A DNA stretch of 64,000 nt from positions 1-64,000 of the forward strand of contig MU832227.1 of assembly GCA_029204225.1 (NCBI GenBank), given 5' to 3'. Positions within the stretch are counted from its first letter, which is position 1. Each line of letters starts with the position of its first letter. Both the position numbers and the translations under genes were made by a program. The stretch comes from Diphasiastrum complanatum. Taxonomy: Eukaryota; Streptophyta; Lycopodiopsida; Lycopodiales; Lycopodiaceae. Positions 34,795 to 45,701 of the stretch are shown here, in pieces. The notes under the pieces are model-generated. The model searched no databases. It saw only the letters and a list, made by a program, of their open reading frames with translations, and was not told where the DNA came from.

Positions 34795-35699
34795 CCCTTA
34801 TAGCTAAACGATCGGCACCTATCCTTGAATATACCACCCCCGTGGACGCACCCGTGCTTTCACCGTCAGGCAGCACATTGCCTCAGTAACGCCCCCACCA
34901 AATCTAGTCGATAGCCCTTATAGCTAAAGGATCGGCAGCGTACCCCCAATCGTGGACGCACCCGTGCTTTCACCGTTAGGCAGCACATTGCCTCAATAAC
35001 GCCCCCACCAAATTTGGTCGATAGCCCTTATAGCTAAACGAATGGCAGCTATCCTTGAATATACCACCCCCGTGGACGCACCCGTGCTTTCACCGTTAGG
35101 CAGCACATTGCCTCAGTAACGCCCCCACCAAATTTGGTCGATAGCCCTTATAGCTAAACGAATGGCAGCTATCCTTGAATATACCACCCCCGTGGATGCA
35201 CCCGTGCTTTCACCGTTAGGCAGCACATTGCCTCAGTAACGCCCCCACCAAATTTGGTCGATAGCCCTTATAGCTAAACGATCGGTAGCATACCACCCAA
35301 ATCGTGGACGCACCCGTGCTTTCACCGTTAGGCAGCACATTGCCTCAGTAACGCCCCCACCAAATTTGGTCGATAGCCCTTATAGCTAAACGAACGGTGG
35401 CCATCGCGAATATGTCACCCCGCACCCCACAAGGCACAGACCGTGCTTACACCATCCTAATGGCAGCACATTGCCTCATCTGTCCTACGTGCAGACGGCG
35501 CCAGGCCTGAACCGCGGAAACTGACCGTGCTTACACCTCAAGGGCAGCACTTTGACTCATCAAGCCCCCGTCCTCCCAACCACCCCGACCGTGGACGCAC
35601 CCGTGCTTACACTGTGGGCAGCACCTTGCACAACAGTTGTCTTGATGAACCCCAAACCATGGCCATTTCCTTGAGATTCGCATAGTTGACCGGCCAGTC
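34795..35699 (-). repeat. Expanded leader hairpin array
   Basis: Leader sequence in minus orientation. A unit of 110-120 bp containing GTGCTTTCACCGTTAGGCAG + CAC, ACCAAATTTGGT and GATAGCCCTTATAGCTAAAC is repeated five times (hairpins near 34854, 34964, 35084, 35204, 35316). Three further single-copy leader hairpins follow (about 35428, 35528, 35604). Other leaders in the window have this unit only once. Confidence 0.9.
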
Positions 35700-35712
35700 G
35701 GCTCTGATACCA
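35700..35712 (-). promoter_or_regulatory. Primer-binding site
   Basis: The reverse complement TGGTATCAGAGCC lies between the expanded leader and an inverted R1 LTR fragment, so these formed the 5' end of a minus-strand element. Confidence 0.9.
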
Positions 35713-35714
35713 CA

Positions 35715-36101
35715 TGTAGCGCAGGCATCCCAAAGGGAGCCGGGAACCACGACTTAGCTTCCCAGCCTTCAACTCTTGCCATCCAAACCCACTTGACATA
35801 CAAGCAGCCAACTCGCCAACAACGATCAGACTTAACCAACTTGAAGTTCCGAAAACCAACATTGAGATCCAACCTGGCGCCATGCCAGATCGGGGGTCCC
35901 GACGTGGGTGACTTCCCTCCAAGCAAGCTGCCCGACATACATCAAACTTAACCAACTCGAAGCTTCGTTACAGCGAGTAACATCCATTCCAAGCAAGCGG
36001 TCTGACTTACATCAGACTTAACCAACTGAAAGCTTCGTCACGAGCGCTGGAAGCCAACCTGGCGCCACGCCAGACTGGAGAGCCATAAACAGGTAACATC
36101 C
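35715..36101 (-). mobile_element. R1 LTR fragment (- strand) cut by an R2 element
   Basis: It starts TGTAGCGCAGG and is interrupted at GGTAACATCC, exactly where the R2 5' LTR TGTTGTAAAGCTG begins. Confidence 0.88.
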
Positions 36102-37021
36102 TGTTGTAAAGCTGACTTGGGTGCACCCAGCATGCCCTGTAAGACTCAAAGGGGTGACACTCCCTAAGGTCCCAGAGCAAGTTAGAATGTCAAGGACTGA
36201 GCCTCCGACCTGTGGTGAGCCAGTCAAGTAGTCACAAAGTCATGAGCTAGCTCTGGAGCTCGAGTCATGGCCTAGTCAGGAAAGCAGGTTGATTCGGCCG
36301 TCGGGATGGCTCCCGGGACCCATGTCCGGGAGCTAGACTGATTCTGCCAGGCTTGCCAGGCTTAATCAGCAAAATAAAAACTAAGTCCTAAAAAGTGTGC
36401 TTTACCAGAAAGCACTATGTTTCAAACCAGAGGGGGTGCGCCGAATCACAGCAGAACTATAGGGGGAGTCCGGCTGACAGAAACTTGGGCAGCTCAACCA
36501 GCGCCAGGAATCCAGTCGCCAGGTCTCAGCTCCCTCTACCAGCACGAGCCAGGCACAATGCCCAGCACGTGTTGGTGGCCCCGAGACCGGTCAGTCTATG
36601 TATGAATGTAACCTCTTCCAAATCTAATAAAGTTGATCCTTGGGGATGATTACCATTTCGGTTTCGCCTCCGGGACTGGTCCAAGTGGAAGGACCCTTAC
36701 TACAACCTTTTTGCGTCGCTGGTGCCTAAGGGTCCCTGTCATCGACATGGGGCTTGCCGCTATGCCAATTGGTCAGTTTGGCGACCACTATGCCTTGGAT
36801 TTCATGTGTGGCTTGTCTTTGCCTTTGGTTACCTTTTGGGGACGGATTCTGAGTTGGCTTTCGGGTTGGTTGGGATTCCAGTTTTCTTAAGTCTGAATGG
36901 TTAAGCTTGTTACGTTTCTGAGTTGGCTTTTATGTAAGTGCATGATGGATGAATGTTAGACTTAAGCGCGTGTTGGGAAAACCGCTCAAGTCCCAGCGCC
37001 CTTTGAGGTGCCGACACAACA
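36102..37021 (+). repeat. R2 5' LTR
   Basis: Ends TGTTGTAAAGCTGAC and GCCGACACAACA. It has ACTATAGGGG near 36458 and AATAAA near 36627. Confidence 0.92.
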
Positions 37022-37023
37022 TG

Positions 37024-37036
37024 TGGTATCAAAGCC
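37024..37036 (+). promoter_or_regulatory. Primer-binding site of the R2 element
   Basis: TGGTATCAAAGCC, 2 bp after the 5' LTR end. Confidence 0.9.
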
Positions 37037-37104
37037 GACTAGCCGGTCAGCTACGCAAGTCTCACAGGGATGGCCACGTTTTTGGGATTTGTCAGGACAA
37101 CCGT

Positions 37105-37500
37105 TGCGCAAGGTGCTGCCCACGGTGTAAGCACGGGTGCGTCCACGGTCGGGGTGGTCGGCAGAACGGGGGACTTGATGAGTCAAAGTGCTGCCCTCGA
37201 GGTGTAAGCACGATCAGTTCTCGCGTTTCGGGCCTGGCGCTGTCTGCACGTAGGACGGATGAGGCAAAGTGCTGCCTAGGTAGGTGAAAGCACGGTCTGT
37301 ACCTTGTGGGGTGCAGGGCGACATATTCGAACTGTACGGGTTAACCATTGATACAGAGATGCTGCTCGAATTCGAGTGTAAAGCACGGGTGGTTAGCTGC
37401 CGGTGAGGGATAGCTGCCGATCGTTTAGCTATAAGGGCTATCGACCAAAAAGTGGTGGGGCGTGACTGAGGCAATGTGCTGCTTAATGGTGAAAGCACGG
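37105..37500 (+). other. R2 leader hairpin series
   Basis: Successive GTGCTGCC...GTAAGCAC-type stem-loops lie near 37111, 37190, 37269, 37360 and 37479, in the same order and spacing as in the composite element at 57381-57766 even though the flanking LTRs belong to a different family. Confidence 0.75.
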
Positions 37501-37854
37501 ATGGTTGGATGGATGTTTCCCCGTGGGCTAATTCTGTGATAGATTTGTGTGGGCGCGGCTAGGCAAAGGTCCTACGTCCGGTCTCAGGGGGGGTTTGTGG
37601 CTTGAGAGGGATCCTCTGTGTTTGCTTTGGTTGGTATGTTCTGTTTGTCGTGTGCTTGCTTGGACACAAATGACCTGGTTCCTACTTGGCTCTCAGGTGA
37701 TGTGGGCGTGCTAAGTTTGAGGAAGGGATATTTTCATTGAAGTTGATTTAATAAAGAAGAAAAGAGAGCTGTGGGGCCCGGCTGACAGAAGGGAGAGCTT
37801 CAAATATAAAAAGGATTGAGGCGATAATCTGTTGGAAGTACACCTCTGACTATA

Positions 37855-39693
37855 ATGGAGGACCATCTTGAAGAGTTACGAGCACTGACGGACGGAGAAG
37901 AGCTGACTCGAGAATACAGCTCTCGCATGCATCGAGATGGCACCAGGTCCAAGTCGAGAAAGAAAGAGCGTATGCACTCCACAGTGGCGCCCCTCCATGA
38001 AGAAATGGGTGGCCCTTCTGAACCTACACCAAGAGATGAACCCTTGCCAGAGGCACAACAGGACCTCTTTGAAGTGAAGATGCGGCAATACTTATCAAGC
38101 ACAATGACGGCTATGCTTAGCGAGGTGAAGAAGGATAGAGAAACCGAAAGGAAAGAATGGCAAACATCCTTGCGAGCCATGAATCTTACTCAAATTAACC
38201 TTGCTAGAGAAATGAGAGACGGGCTAACACAGCTCGAAGCCAGGTTTGAAGAGTTGGAAGCAACTAGGGAGAATGCAGTGGCGCCTCCTCCACAGATACC
38301 AAGAGAACCACGAGCGCGAACCACGGAGGGCCCAAGAAAGACTGCCAAAGTGAAAGCACCACCTACTTTCAAAGGAGAGCGTGACATTCGAGTTGTGGAA
38401 GATTGGTTGTTTCACATGGACCATTACTTCCGTCTAATGAACACTCCTGAGGAAGAAATAACTGACTTGGCATTAGCATATTTTGAGGGCTACACTACAA
38501 ATTGGTACCGGATGGCAGGAATGCATTTTCAAACATGGGACGCATTCAAAGCCGCGTTACGAGAAGAGTTCATACCGAAGGATTCACACATGAGATTGAG
38601 GACAGAATTATCGGGGCTCAAACAGAAAGGGTCATTGCAAGAGTACCTCAATAGATTCAGACAGAGTGTATGGGTTATTGAAGATATGTCCGAGGCGGAC
38701 AAAACTCATTACCTATTGTCTGGAATGCAATCCTGGACCCGACGTGCGATAGACAGCTACATGCCCCATGATTTCAATTCAACTATTCGAGCGGCTGAAA
38801 TGGTTTGTGATTATGAGAGCACATTGGCACCAGCTGCTCTCGCAACCTCAACAAGAGTATTTAGTGGATCCAGACCGAGTCCGAGCTTCTTTTCAAGGGG
38901 GGACTCAGCTCCAAATGGCAACCAAGCCTCGAGTAGCGTGAATAAATTCCCAACAAAAACAGGGTTTGGCAACCAAGGCAACAATGGAGGGAACATGTTC
39001 CAGAGAAGAAACAATGTTGGACCTTCAGCTAGTCACAGCAACAGCTCACCAACAGTGGGCAGTTCCATGCGTTGCTTCAACTATCATCAGCAAGGTCACT
39101 CTTGGAGATCATGCCCCAAACCATTGAATAAGCAAATCATTTCTGCCATTGAAGGATTTGATAAGATGGAGAGAGAGGCATTTGATCAAGAAGATGGTGA
39201 ACAAGATGATGAAGAGGACCCAGAAACGGATTTGACGGAGTCTGACCTGAATGCCTTGCAACAGATAGGGGCACTTGCGGCTTATCGTGAACATCTTATG
39301 GCGACTCCTGCGAGAGGATCCAAGTTATTGTACCTGAAAGGCTGTATTCAAGGCAGGATCATTTACTTCATGGTAGACCTGGGGGCGTCACATAACTACT
39401 TGTCAGAAAAACTGACAGGAGAATTGGACATCCAATGTGAAGAAAATGTGACTCCTATTTGTGTGGAGACCGCGAAAGGTACAATGACCACTTGTAGACT
39501 GGCAACCAACTTACCAATCTCTCTGGGAGCCTGGAAGAATCGACTAACGTTCACAATCTTGAAGATGGATGCCTTCGACGCTATTTTGGGATTAAGTTGG
39601 TGGTGGCCTTCTTGGCAAAAGGGGTTAACCTTGTGTTATTATATAATGGCAGGAGACCTTGTGTCGTCAGAGCTGTGCCAGGGGACCAACTAG
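37855..39693 (+). CDS. Ty3/Gypsy Gag-protease polyprotein (retrotransposon, defective)
   Basis: A 612-aa frame starting MEDHLEELRALTDGEELT. A charged, coiled-coil-prone N-terminal part (to about 160) is followed by the Retrotrans_gag capsid domain (about 165-330: EDWLFHMDHYF, LALAYFEGYTTNWY, LRTELSGLKQKGSLQEYL, then FRQSV). A zinc knuckle lies at 407-420 but its second Cys is Tyr410 (CFNYHQQGHSWRSC). The retropepsin-like protease starts near 490; its DSGA-type active site reads DLGA (Asp508). The frame shifts near 39600 inside the protease (after AILGLSW) and ends with unrelated residues. Gag builds the particle; this copy probably packages RNA poorly and has a doubtful protease. No pol follows. 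Confidence 0.9.
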   Translation: MEDHLEELRALTDGEELTREYSSRMHRDGTRSKSRKKERMHSTVAPLHEEMGGPSEPTPRDEPLPEAQQDLFEVKMRQYLSSTMTAMLSEVKKDRETERKEWQTSLRAMNLTQINLAREMRDGLTQLEARFEELEATRENAVAPPPQIPREPRARTTEGPRKTAKVKAPPTFKGERDIRVVEDWLFHMDHYFRLMNTPEEEITDLALAYFEGYTTNWYRMAGMHFQTWDAFKAALREEFIPKDSHMRLRTELSGLKQKGSLQEYLNRFRQSVWVIEDMSEADKTHYLLSGMQSWTRRAIDSYMPHDFNSTIRAAEMVCDYESTLAPAALATSTRVFSGSRPSPSFFSRGDSAPNGNQASSSVNKFPTKTGFGNQGNNGGNMFQRRNNVGPSASHSNSSPTVGSSMRCFNYHQQGHSWRSCPKPLNKQIISAIEGFDKMEREAFDQEDGEQDDEEDPETDLTESDLNALQQIGALAAYREHLMATPARGSKLLYLKGCIQGRIIYFMVDLGASHNYLSEKLTGELDIQCEENVTPICVETAKGTMTTCRLATNLPISLGAWKNRLTFTILKMDAFDAILGLSWWWPSWQKGLTLCYYIMAGDLVSSELCQGTN

Positions 39694-40055
39694 AAAAGAA
39701 CGACACAAATGAACCTGAGCCAACCATTCCTCCCAATCTCATTCACCTATTTAACGAAGGACAACCAACAGTGACAGACCAGCTGACACGGGAACAAATG
39801 GAGCCAAAATTGCCTATAGTCTCTACATCGAAGGTGAATTCAAGTGCCGATGCAGAGCTCAAGGAGCTCACCTTGTGTGACCAAGCGAAAACTCACTTTT
39901 TTAATGAAAGACATCCAACAGTGACAAACCAGCTGACGCGAGGTCAAATGGAGCCAACATTGCCTGCAGTTTCTACGTCAAAGGTGAATCTAAGTGCCGA
40001 TGCAGAGCTCAAGGAGCTCAACCTGGACGACCAAACGAAATATCTAGAGTCCTAG
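39597..40055 (+). pseudogene. Continuation of protease region plus duplicated segment
   Basis: This frame resumes the protease-RT linker after the frameshift (FLAKGVNLVLLYNGRRPCVV; compare SNLVLLDYKGQICVTKALPG in the pol at 58.6 kb). It then contains a roughly 43-residue unit (PTVTDQLTREQMEP ... STSKVNSSADAELKEL) twice in tandem. The frame ends at 40055. The RT that should follow is missing. Confidence 0.7.
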
Positions 40056-40422
40056 GGGACTCATCCAGATGTGCGACGACAACGACATATCTGAGGCTTA
40101 AGGGAGCCGTGAGTACCTTTTTCTTTCATGCTAATAAAGTAAGCCGCATTTCTTATTGAGGAGTGAGCTTCAGTTTGATGTCTAAGTGCAGCAGCTTCAC
40201 ACAGGTTTTACGTAAGTGAACTAGATCCACACTTTTCCTGTGCTGGGTGTAAAACACAATATCATTACTCTGCTTTACAGTTGGTTTCCTTTGCCCGGTG
40301 AATCAAACCCGTGCCCTTGTATATGTGACTAAAGTCTGGCCGGTGAATTAAGCCCGTGCCATGAGTCTTAGGTTCTAGTTTGGCCCTGATGAGGACATCA
40401 GCTTTCTCAAACGAGGGGAGGA

Positions 40423-41342
40423 TGTTGTAAAGCTGACTTGGGTGCACCCAGCGTGCCCTGTAAGACTCAAAGGGGTGACACTCCCTAAGGTCCCAGAGCA
40501 AGTTAGAACGTCAAGGACTGAGCCTCCGACCTGTGGTGAGCCAGTCAAGTAGTCACAAAGTCATGAGCTAGCTCTGGAGCTCGAGTCATGGCCTAGTCAG
40601 GAAAGCAGGTTGATTCGGCCGCCGGGACGGCTCCCGGGACCCATGTCCGGGAGCTAGACTGATTCTGCCAGGCTTGCCAGGCTTAATCAGCAAAATAAAA
40701 ACTAAGTCCTAAAAAGCGTGCTTTACCAGAAAGCACTATGTTTCAAACCAGAGGGGGTGCGCCGAATCACAGCAGAACTATAGGGGGAGTCCGGCAGACA
40801 GAAACTTGGGCAGCTCAACCAGCGCCAGGAATCCAGTCGCCAGGTCTCAGCTCCCTCTACCAGCACGAGCCAGGCACAATGCCCAGCACGTGTTGGTGGC
40901 CCCGAGACCGGTCAGTCTATGTATGAATGTAACCTCTTCCAAATCTAATAAAGTTGATCCTTGGGGATGATTACCATTTCGGTTTCGCCTCCGGGACTGG
41001 TCCAAGTGGAAGGACCCTTGCTACAACCTTTTTGCGTCGCTGGCGCCTAAGGGTCCCTGTCATCGACATGGGGCTTGCCGCTATGCCAATTGGTCAGTTT
41101 GGCGACCACTATGCCTTGGATTTCATGTGTGGCTTGTCTTTGCCTTTGGTTACCTTTTGGGGACGGATTCTGAGTTGGCTTTCGGGTTGGTTGGGATTCC
41201 AGTTTTCTTAAGTCTGAATGGTTAAGCTTGTTACGTTTCTGAGTTGGCTTTTATGTAAGTGCATGATGGATGAATGTTAGACTTAAGCGCGTGTTGGGGA
41301 AACCGCTCAAGTCTCAGCGCCCTTTGAGGCGCCGGCGCAACA
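40423..41342 (+). repeat. R2 3' LTR
   Basis: Starts TGTTGTAAAGCTGAC after the purine tract and ends GCCGGCGCAACA. Same length as the 5' LTR. Confidence 0.92.
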
Positions 41343-41813
41343 GTGACCAACCCTAGTCTCCGGGGCGCTAGCATGCCAAGGCGAGAGCCATGACAACATT
41401 CCAGCAAGGGAGGTTGAGACTTGGTTGGAGCTCGCCCTGAGTCGCAACCCGCACTCCCCTATAGTATTGGTGTGATTCGGCCCCCCCTCATACCAAGCAC
41501 TCTACCCAAGCTGGTAAAGCACGTTTTTCTCTCTCTAGGATTTTCTCTTTCTAGAAAGTCATTTTCTCTCTCTAGATTTTATTGATCCCCAGGCTTCCTT
41601 TAATCATGCCTAGATCGTGTGAGGTGATTGCACATCGATCTGAGCTCTCTGGACTTCGCTAGAACCCATCAAAGATTTTCAGCCATAGGAACTTGGCGCC
41701 GGCTGCATTCTGGTCACAGTTTCGCCGGGAGCAGCAGGGGCGCTGCTGGCGCCGGGGACATAGCTGGCGCCGATGGCGCCGGAAGTAAAGCTTGTAAAGG
41801 TAGCTTTACAACA
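41343..41813 (-). mobile_element. R1 LTR U3 fragment (- strand)
   Basis: From GTGACCAACCCTAGTCTCC to the U3 terminus CTTTACAACA. It has lost a GGCGCC-rich segment compared with other copies. Its terminus is fused directly to R1 internal sequence. Confidence 0.85.
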
Positions 41814-42678
41814 TATTGCTTGTGATACAAGGAGCTGATGGCTCGAGAAGGAACCTTTTCTTTTGAAGGCTGATACCATCAAACAAAGAGGACTACAGAA
41901 TCTGTGGGGTAGATTTGCAGTTCAAGTACTCACACGTGAACGACAACGAAACGACTCAATGTTTGCAAAGGATGGATGGCTAGCCTGTTTCTTGGGTTAG
42001 TTTCATTTGCGACAACGCCCACCAGATACAAGCAGAAAGTCAAAAGTTGGAAAGGGCAATTTCAGGGGAGATCTTCTATGGAGCAGTTGGTCTTCATTTT
42101 GGGACGGCCACCTTCGGAACTGAAACTCACTGAGCATGAGTGATATCGAGTATCAGGTGACCTAGCCATACTCACACGAGGAGACTCGCGAATTTTGGAC
42201 CTAATAAGTTGACAAGTTTTTGTTGTGTAAAGGAAAGTGTGTTATAGGCTTTCTCTGGACCAACAATGATGAGGAAACATATGAGTACACTGGCTTGTGT
42301 TACGTGTAAGGCAGCTGATCAATGAAGGAACTGTGAAAGTTGAGTCTTGCATGAGAGACTTGGTATTTCGAACGGACGCTAAGGGAAAGTTCGTGTTGAG
42401 ATTGGACTAGTGCAAACTCTGGGTGCATGTGTCTGATTCAAAAAGAGCTACTTGAAGCCAAGCTTGATGTACACTTCTTGTTTTGACTGTGAAGCAACTG
42501 ACCAGTGATGGAATTGTGAAAGTCAAGTTTTGCGCGACAGACATGGTGCTTCAAACAAACGCGAAGAGATAGATCGGAGGCGGATCAAACTGGTGCGACC
42601 CTTTGGCTTTCCATGAGGTCAATGGTTACATTTGGGCTGATTCAAAGAGCTACTTCAAGCTAAGTGAGAGGTGGATTG
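41814..42678 (+). mobile_element. R1 internal region fragment (non-coding)
   Basis: It begins TATTGCTTGTGATACAAGG and matches 57962 onwards and the reverse complement of about 31965-30640 in the LARD-like element, with deletions. No coding motif is seen. Confidence 0.8.
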
Positions 42679-43746
42679 CAACATTGAGATCCAACCTGGC
42701 GCCATGCCAGATCGAGGGTCCCGATGTGGGTGACTTCCCTCCAAGCAAGCCGCCCGACATACATCAAACTTAACCAACTCGAAGCTTCGTTACAAACGAG
42801 TAACATCCATTCCAAGCAAGCGGTCTGACTTACATCAGACTTAACCAACTGAAAGCTTCGTCACGAGCGCTGGAAGCCAACCTGGCGCCACGCCAGACTG
42901 GACAGCCATAAACGGGTAACTTCCACCCAAGCAAGCCATCCAACTCAGCCGACAGGTTAGAGCCCGTTCCCCAACAGCTTAACCCATTCACGTTCATGCA
43001 AGGAACACTCAGAACCACAAGTCGCGACGGATATGGAGACAACCAGTTCCTGGACCAAATGGTCCCGACAGCATACCGCTGGCGCCACGGACCGAATGGT
43101 CCCAACGGCATACCGCTGGCGTCCTGGGATACGACCCTCAGCTATTTGCCAAGTTAAAAATTTTGAAAGCGGCCTTACAACTGGCTGTTTTACCGAACAC
43201 TAAAACCCAGAAGGTAATCAGAGTCAGTTTGAGAAAAATCCCACTTTATTGATAAATCTGAGAAGGTTACATTTTAAGTGTGTGACCGACCCTAGTCTTC
43301 GGGGCGCTAGCATGCCAAGGCGAGAGCCATGACAACATTCCAGCAAGGGAGGTTGAGACTTGGTTGGAGCTCGCCCTGAGTCGCAACCCGCACTCCCCTA
43401 TAGTATTGGTGTGATTCGGCACCTCCCCTCATACTAAGCACTCTACCCAAGCTGGTAAAGCACATTTCTCTCTCTCTAAAATTTTCTCTTTCTAGAAAGT
43501 CATTTTCTCTCTCTAGATTTTATTGATCCCCAGGTTTCCTTCAATCATGCCTAGATCGTGTGAGGTGATTGCACACCAATCTGAGCTCTCTGGATTTCGC
43601 TAGAACCGATCAAAGATTTTCAGCCATAGGAACTTGGCGTCGGGAGCGGCGCCGGTGCCAGGAGCAGCAGGGGCGCTGATGGCGCCGGGGACATAGCTGG
43701 CGCCCATAGCGCCATAAGTAAAGCTTGTAAAGGTAGCTTTACAACA
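42679..43746 (-). mobile_element. R1 LTR, nearly complete (- strand, 3' tip missing)
   Basis: It starts inside the LTR at CAACATTGAGATCC and runs to the U3 terminus CTTTACAACA. Confidence 0.88.
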
Positions 43747-44179
43747 TGAACGGGCTCTAACCTGTCGGGTGAGCTGGATGGCTTGCTTGGGTGGAAGTCA
43801 CCTGTTTATGGCTGTCCAGTCTGGTGTGGCGCCAGGTTGGCTTCCAGCGCTCGTGACGAAGCTTTCAGTTGGTTAAGTCTGATATAAGTCAGACCGCTTG
43901 CTTGAAATGGATGTTACTCGTTTGTAACGAAGCTTCGGGTTGGTCAAGTTTGATGTATGTCGGGCAGCTTGCTTGGAGGGAAGTCACCTACATCGGAACC
44001 CCCGATCTGGCATGGCGCCAGGTTGGATTTCAATGTTGGTTTTCGGAACTTCGAGTTGGTTAAGTCTGATCGTTGTTGCCGATTTGAATGCTTGTATATC
44101 AAGTGGGTTTGGATACAAGAGTTGAAGGCTAGGAAGCTAAGTCGTGGTTCCCGGCTCCCTTTGGGATGCCTGCGCTACA
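43747..44179 (+). mobile_element. R1 LTR 3' part (+ strand), joined head-on to an inverted LTR
   Basis: It starts at TGAACGGGCTCTAACC and ends GCCTGCGCTACA. The U3 terminus of the inverted copy lies immediately to the left. Confidence 0.88.
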
Positions 44180-44506
44180 CCCGCTCCTTATGGTGTGGGA
44201 GGAGTCAAAGTCAGTGCAGCTTGTAGATGTGGAACATTTTGTAAAGTGTTGCTCCATGGGAGATGAAGCTTTGAAGAAGTATGAGCGCCTCCAGAAGCTT
44301 CGGCTCTTTGATGGGTTGTATTCCCAATTGCCCATGCTAAGGATTCAATGGATGATGTACAAGAGCTTGGGTTGTTGATTATGATATCAAAACAACACAA
44401 GGTGTGAATGAATGGTAAAGAGACGAAGATGAGGGTAAGTGGTAAGATGTGAGTCGGATATGGGGGTCGTGAAGGAGGTCACAATTGTCTTGGTTTTGAG
44501 GGGGTC
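44180..44506. other. Older sequence between LTRs
   Basis: 327 bp not found elsewhere in the window. A plus-strand frame of about 62 codons (44166-44378; SVQLVDVEHFVKCCSMGDEA) has no recognised family. With 45702 onwards it was one continuous sequence before the solo LTR inserted. Confidence 0.45.
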
Positions 44507-45701
44507 TGTTGTAAAGCTACCTTTACAAGCTTTACTTCCGGCGCCATCAGCGCCAGCTATGTCCCCGGCGCCAGCGCCACTGTGACCAAAATCCATCCGG
44601 CGCCAAGTTCCTATGGCTGAAAATCTTTGATCGATTCTAGCGAAGTCCAAAGAGCTCAGATCGATGTGCAATCACCTCACACGATCTAGGCATGATTAAA
44701 GGAAGCCTGGGGATCAATAAAATCTAGAGAGAGAAAATGACTTTCTAGAAAGAGAAAATCCTAGAGAGAGAAAAACGTGCTTTACCAGCTTGGGTAGAGT
44801 GCTTGGTATGAGGGGGGTGCCGAATCACACCAATACTATAGGGGAGTGCGGGTTGCGACTCAGGGCGAGCTCCAACCAAGTCTCAGCCTCCCTTGCTGGA
44901 ATGTTGTCATGGCTCTCGCCTTGGCATGCTAGCGCCCCGGAGACTAGGGTCGGTCACACACTTGAAATCTAACCTTCTCAGATTTATCAATAAAGTGGGA
45001 TTTTCCTCAAACTGACTCTGATTACCTTCTGGGTTTCAGTGTTCGGTAAAAGCGCCAGTTGTAAGGCCGCTTTCAAAATTTTTAACTTGGCACATAGCTG
45101 AGGGTCGTATCCCGAGACGCCAGCGGTATGCCGTCGGGACCATTCGGTCCGTGGCGCCAGCGGTATGCTGTCGGGACCATTTGGTCCAAGAACTGGTTGT
45201 TTCCATATCTGTCGCGGCTTGTGGTTCTGAGTGTTCCTTGCATGAACGTGAATGGGTTAAGCTCTTGGGGAACGGGCTCTAACCTGTCGGCTGAGTTGGA
45301 TGGCTTGCTTGGGTGGATGTTACCTGTTTATGGCTGTCCAGTCTGGCGTGGCGCCAGGTTGGCTTCTAGCGCTCGTGACGAAGCTTTCATTGGTTAAGTC
45401 TGATGTAAGTCAGACCGCTTGCTTGGAAGGGATGTTACTCGTTTGTAATGAAGCTTCGAGTTGGTTAAGTTTGATGTATGTCGGGCGGCTTGCTTGGAGG
45501 GAAGTCACCCACGTCGGGACCCCCGATCTGGCATGGCGCCAGGTTGGATCTCAATGTTGGTTTTCGGAACTTCAAGTTGGTTAAGTCTGATCGTTGTTGG
45601 CGAGTTGGCTGCTTGTATGTCAAGTGGGTTTGGATGGCAAGAGTTGAAGGCTGGGAAGCTAAGTCGTGGTTCCCGGGTCCCTTTGGGATGCCTGCGCTAC
45701 A
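44507..45701 (+). mobile_element. R1 solo LTR with 5-bp target duplication
   Basis: 1,195 bp, TGTTGTAAAGCTACC to CCTGCGCTACA, flanked by GGGTC on both sides (44502-44506 and 45702-45706). This fixes the exact R1 termini. It has the CCAATACTATAGGGG promoter-like segment and AATAAA at about 44990. Confidence 0.95.

Larger units (their letters stand above)
36102..41342 (+). mobile_element. R2 LTR retrotransposon with gag-protease, no pol (Ty3/Gypsy)
   Basis: 5' LTR 36102-37021 and 3' LTR 40423-41342 are both 920 bp and nearly identical. The primer-binding site is at 37024-37036 and the polypurine tract CGAGGGGAGGA ends at 40422. The interior has the hairpin leader (about 37105-37500), a long gag-protease frame and a region of duplicated coding sequence; RT, RNase H and integrase are absent. 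The flanks (CATCC and GTGAC) do not match, so one or both sides were exchanged after insertion or the ends come from recombination between elements. Confidence 0.93.

Noticed and set aside
34795-35400. CRISPR-like array (regular 110-120 bp units)
   Set aside because: Units are near-identical throughout with no variable spacers, belong to a retrotransposon leader and occur in a plant nuclear sequence.
36097-41347. Target-site duplication around the R2 gag element
   Set aside because: The flanking five bases differ (CATCC and GTGAC), so no duplication is claimed even though the LTR pair is intact.
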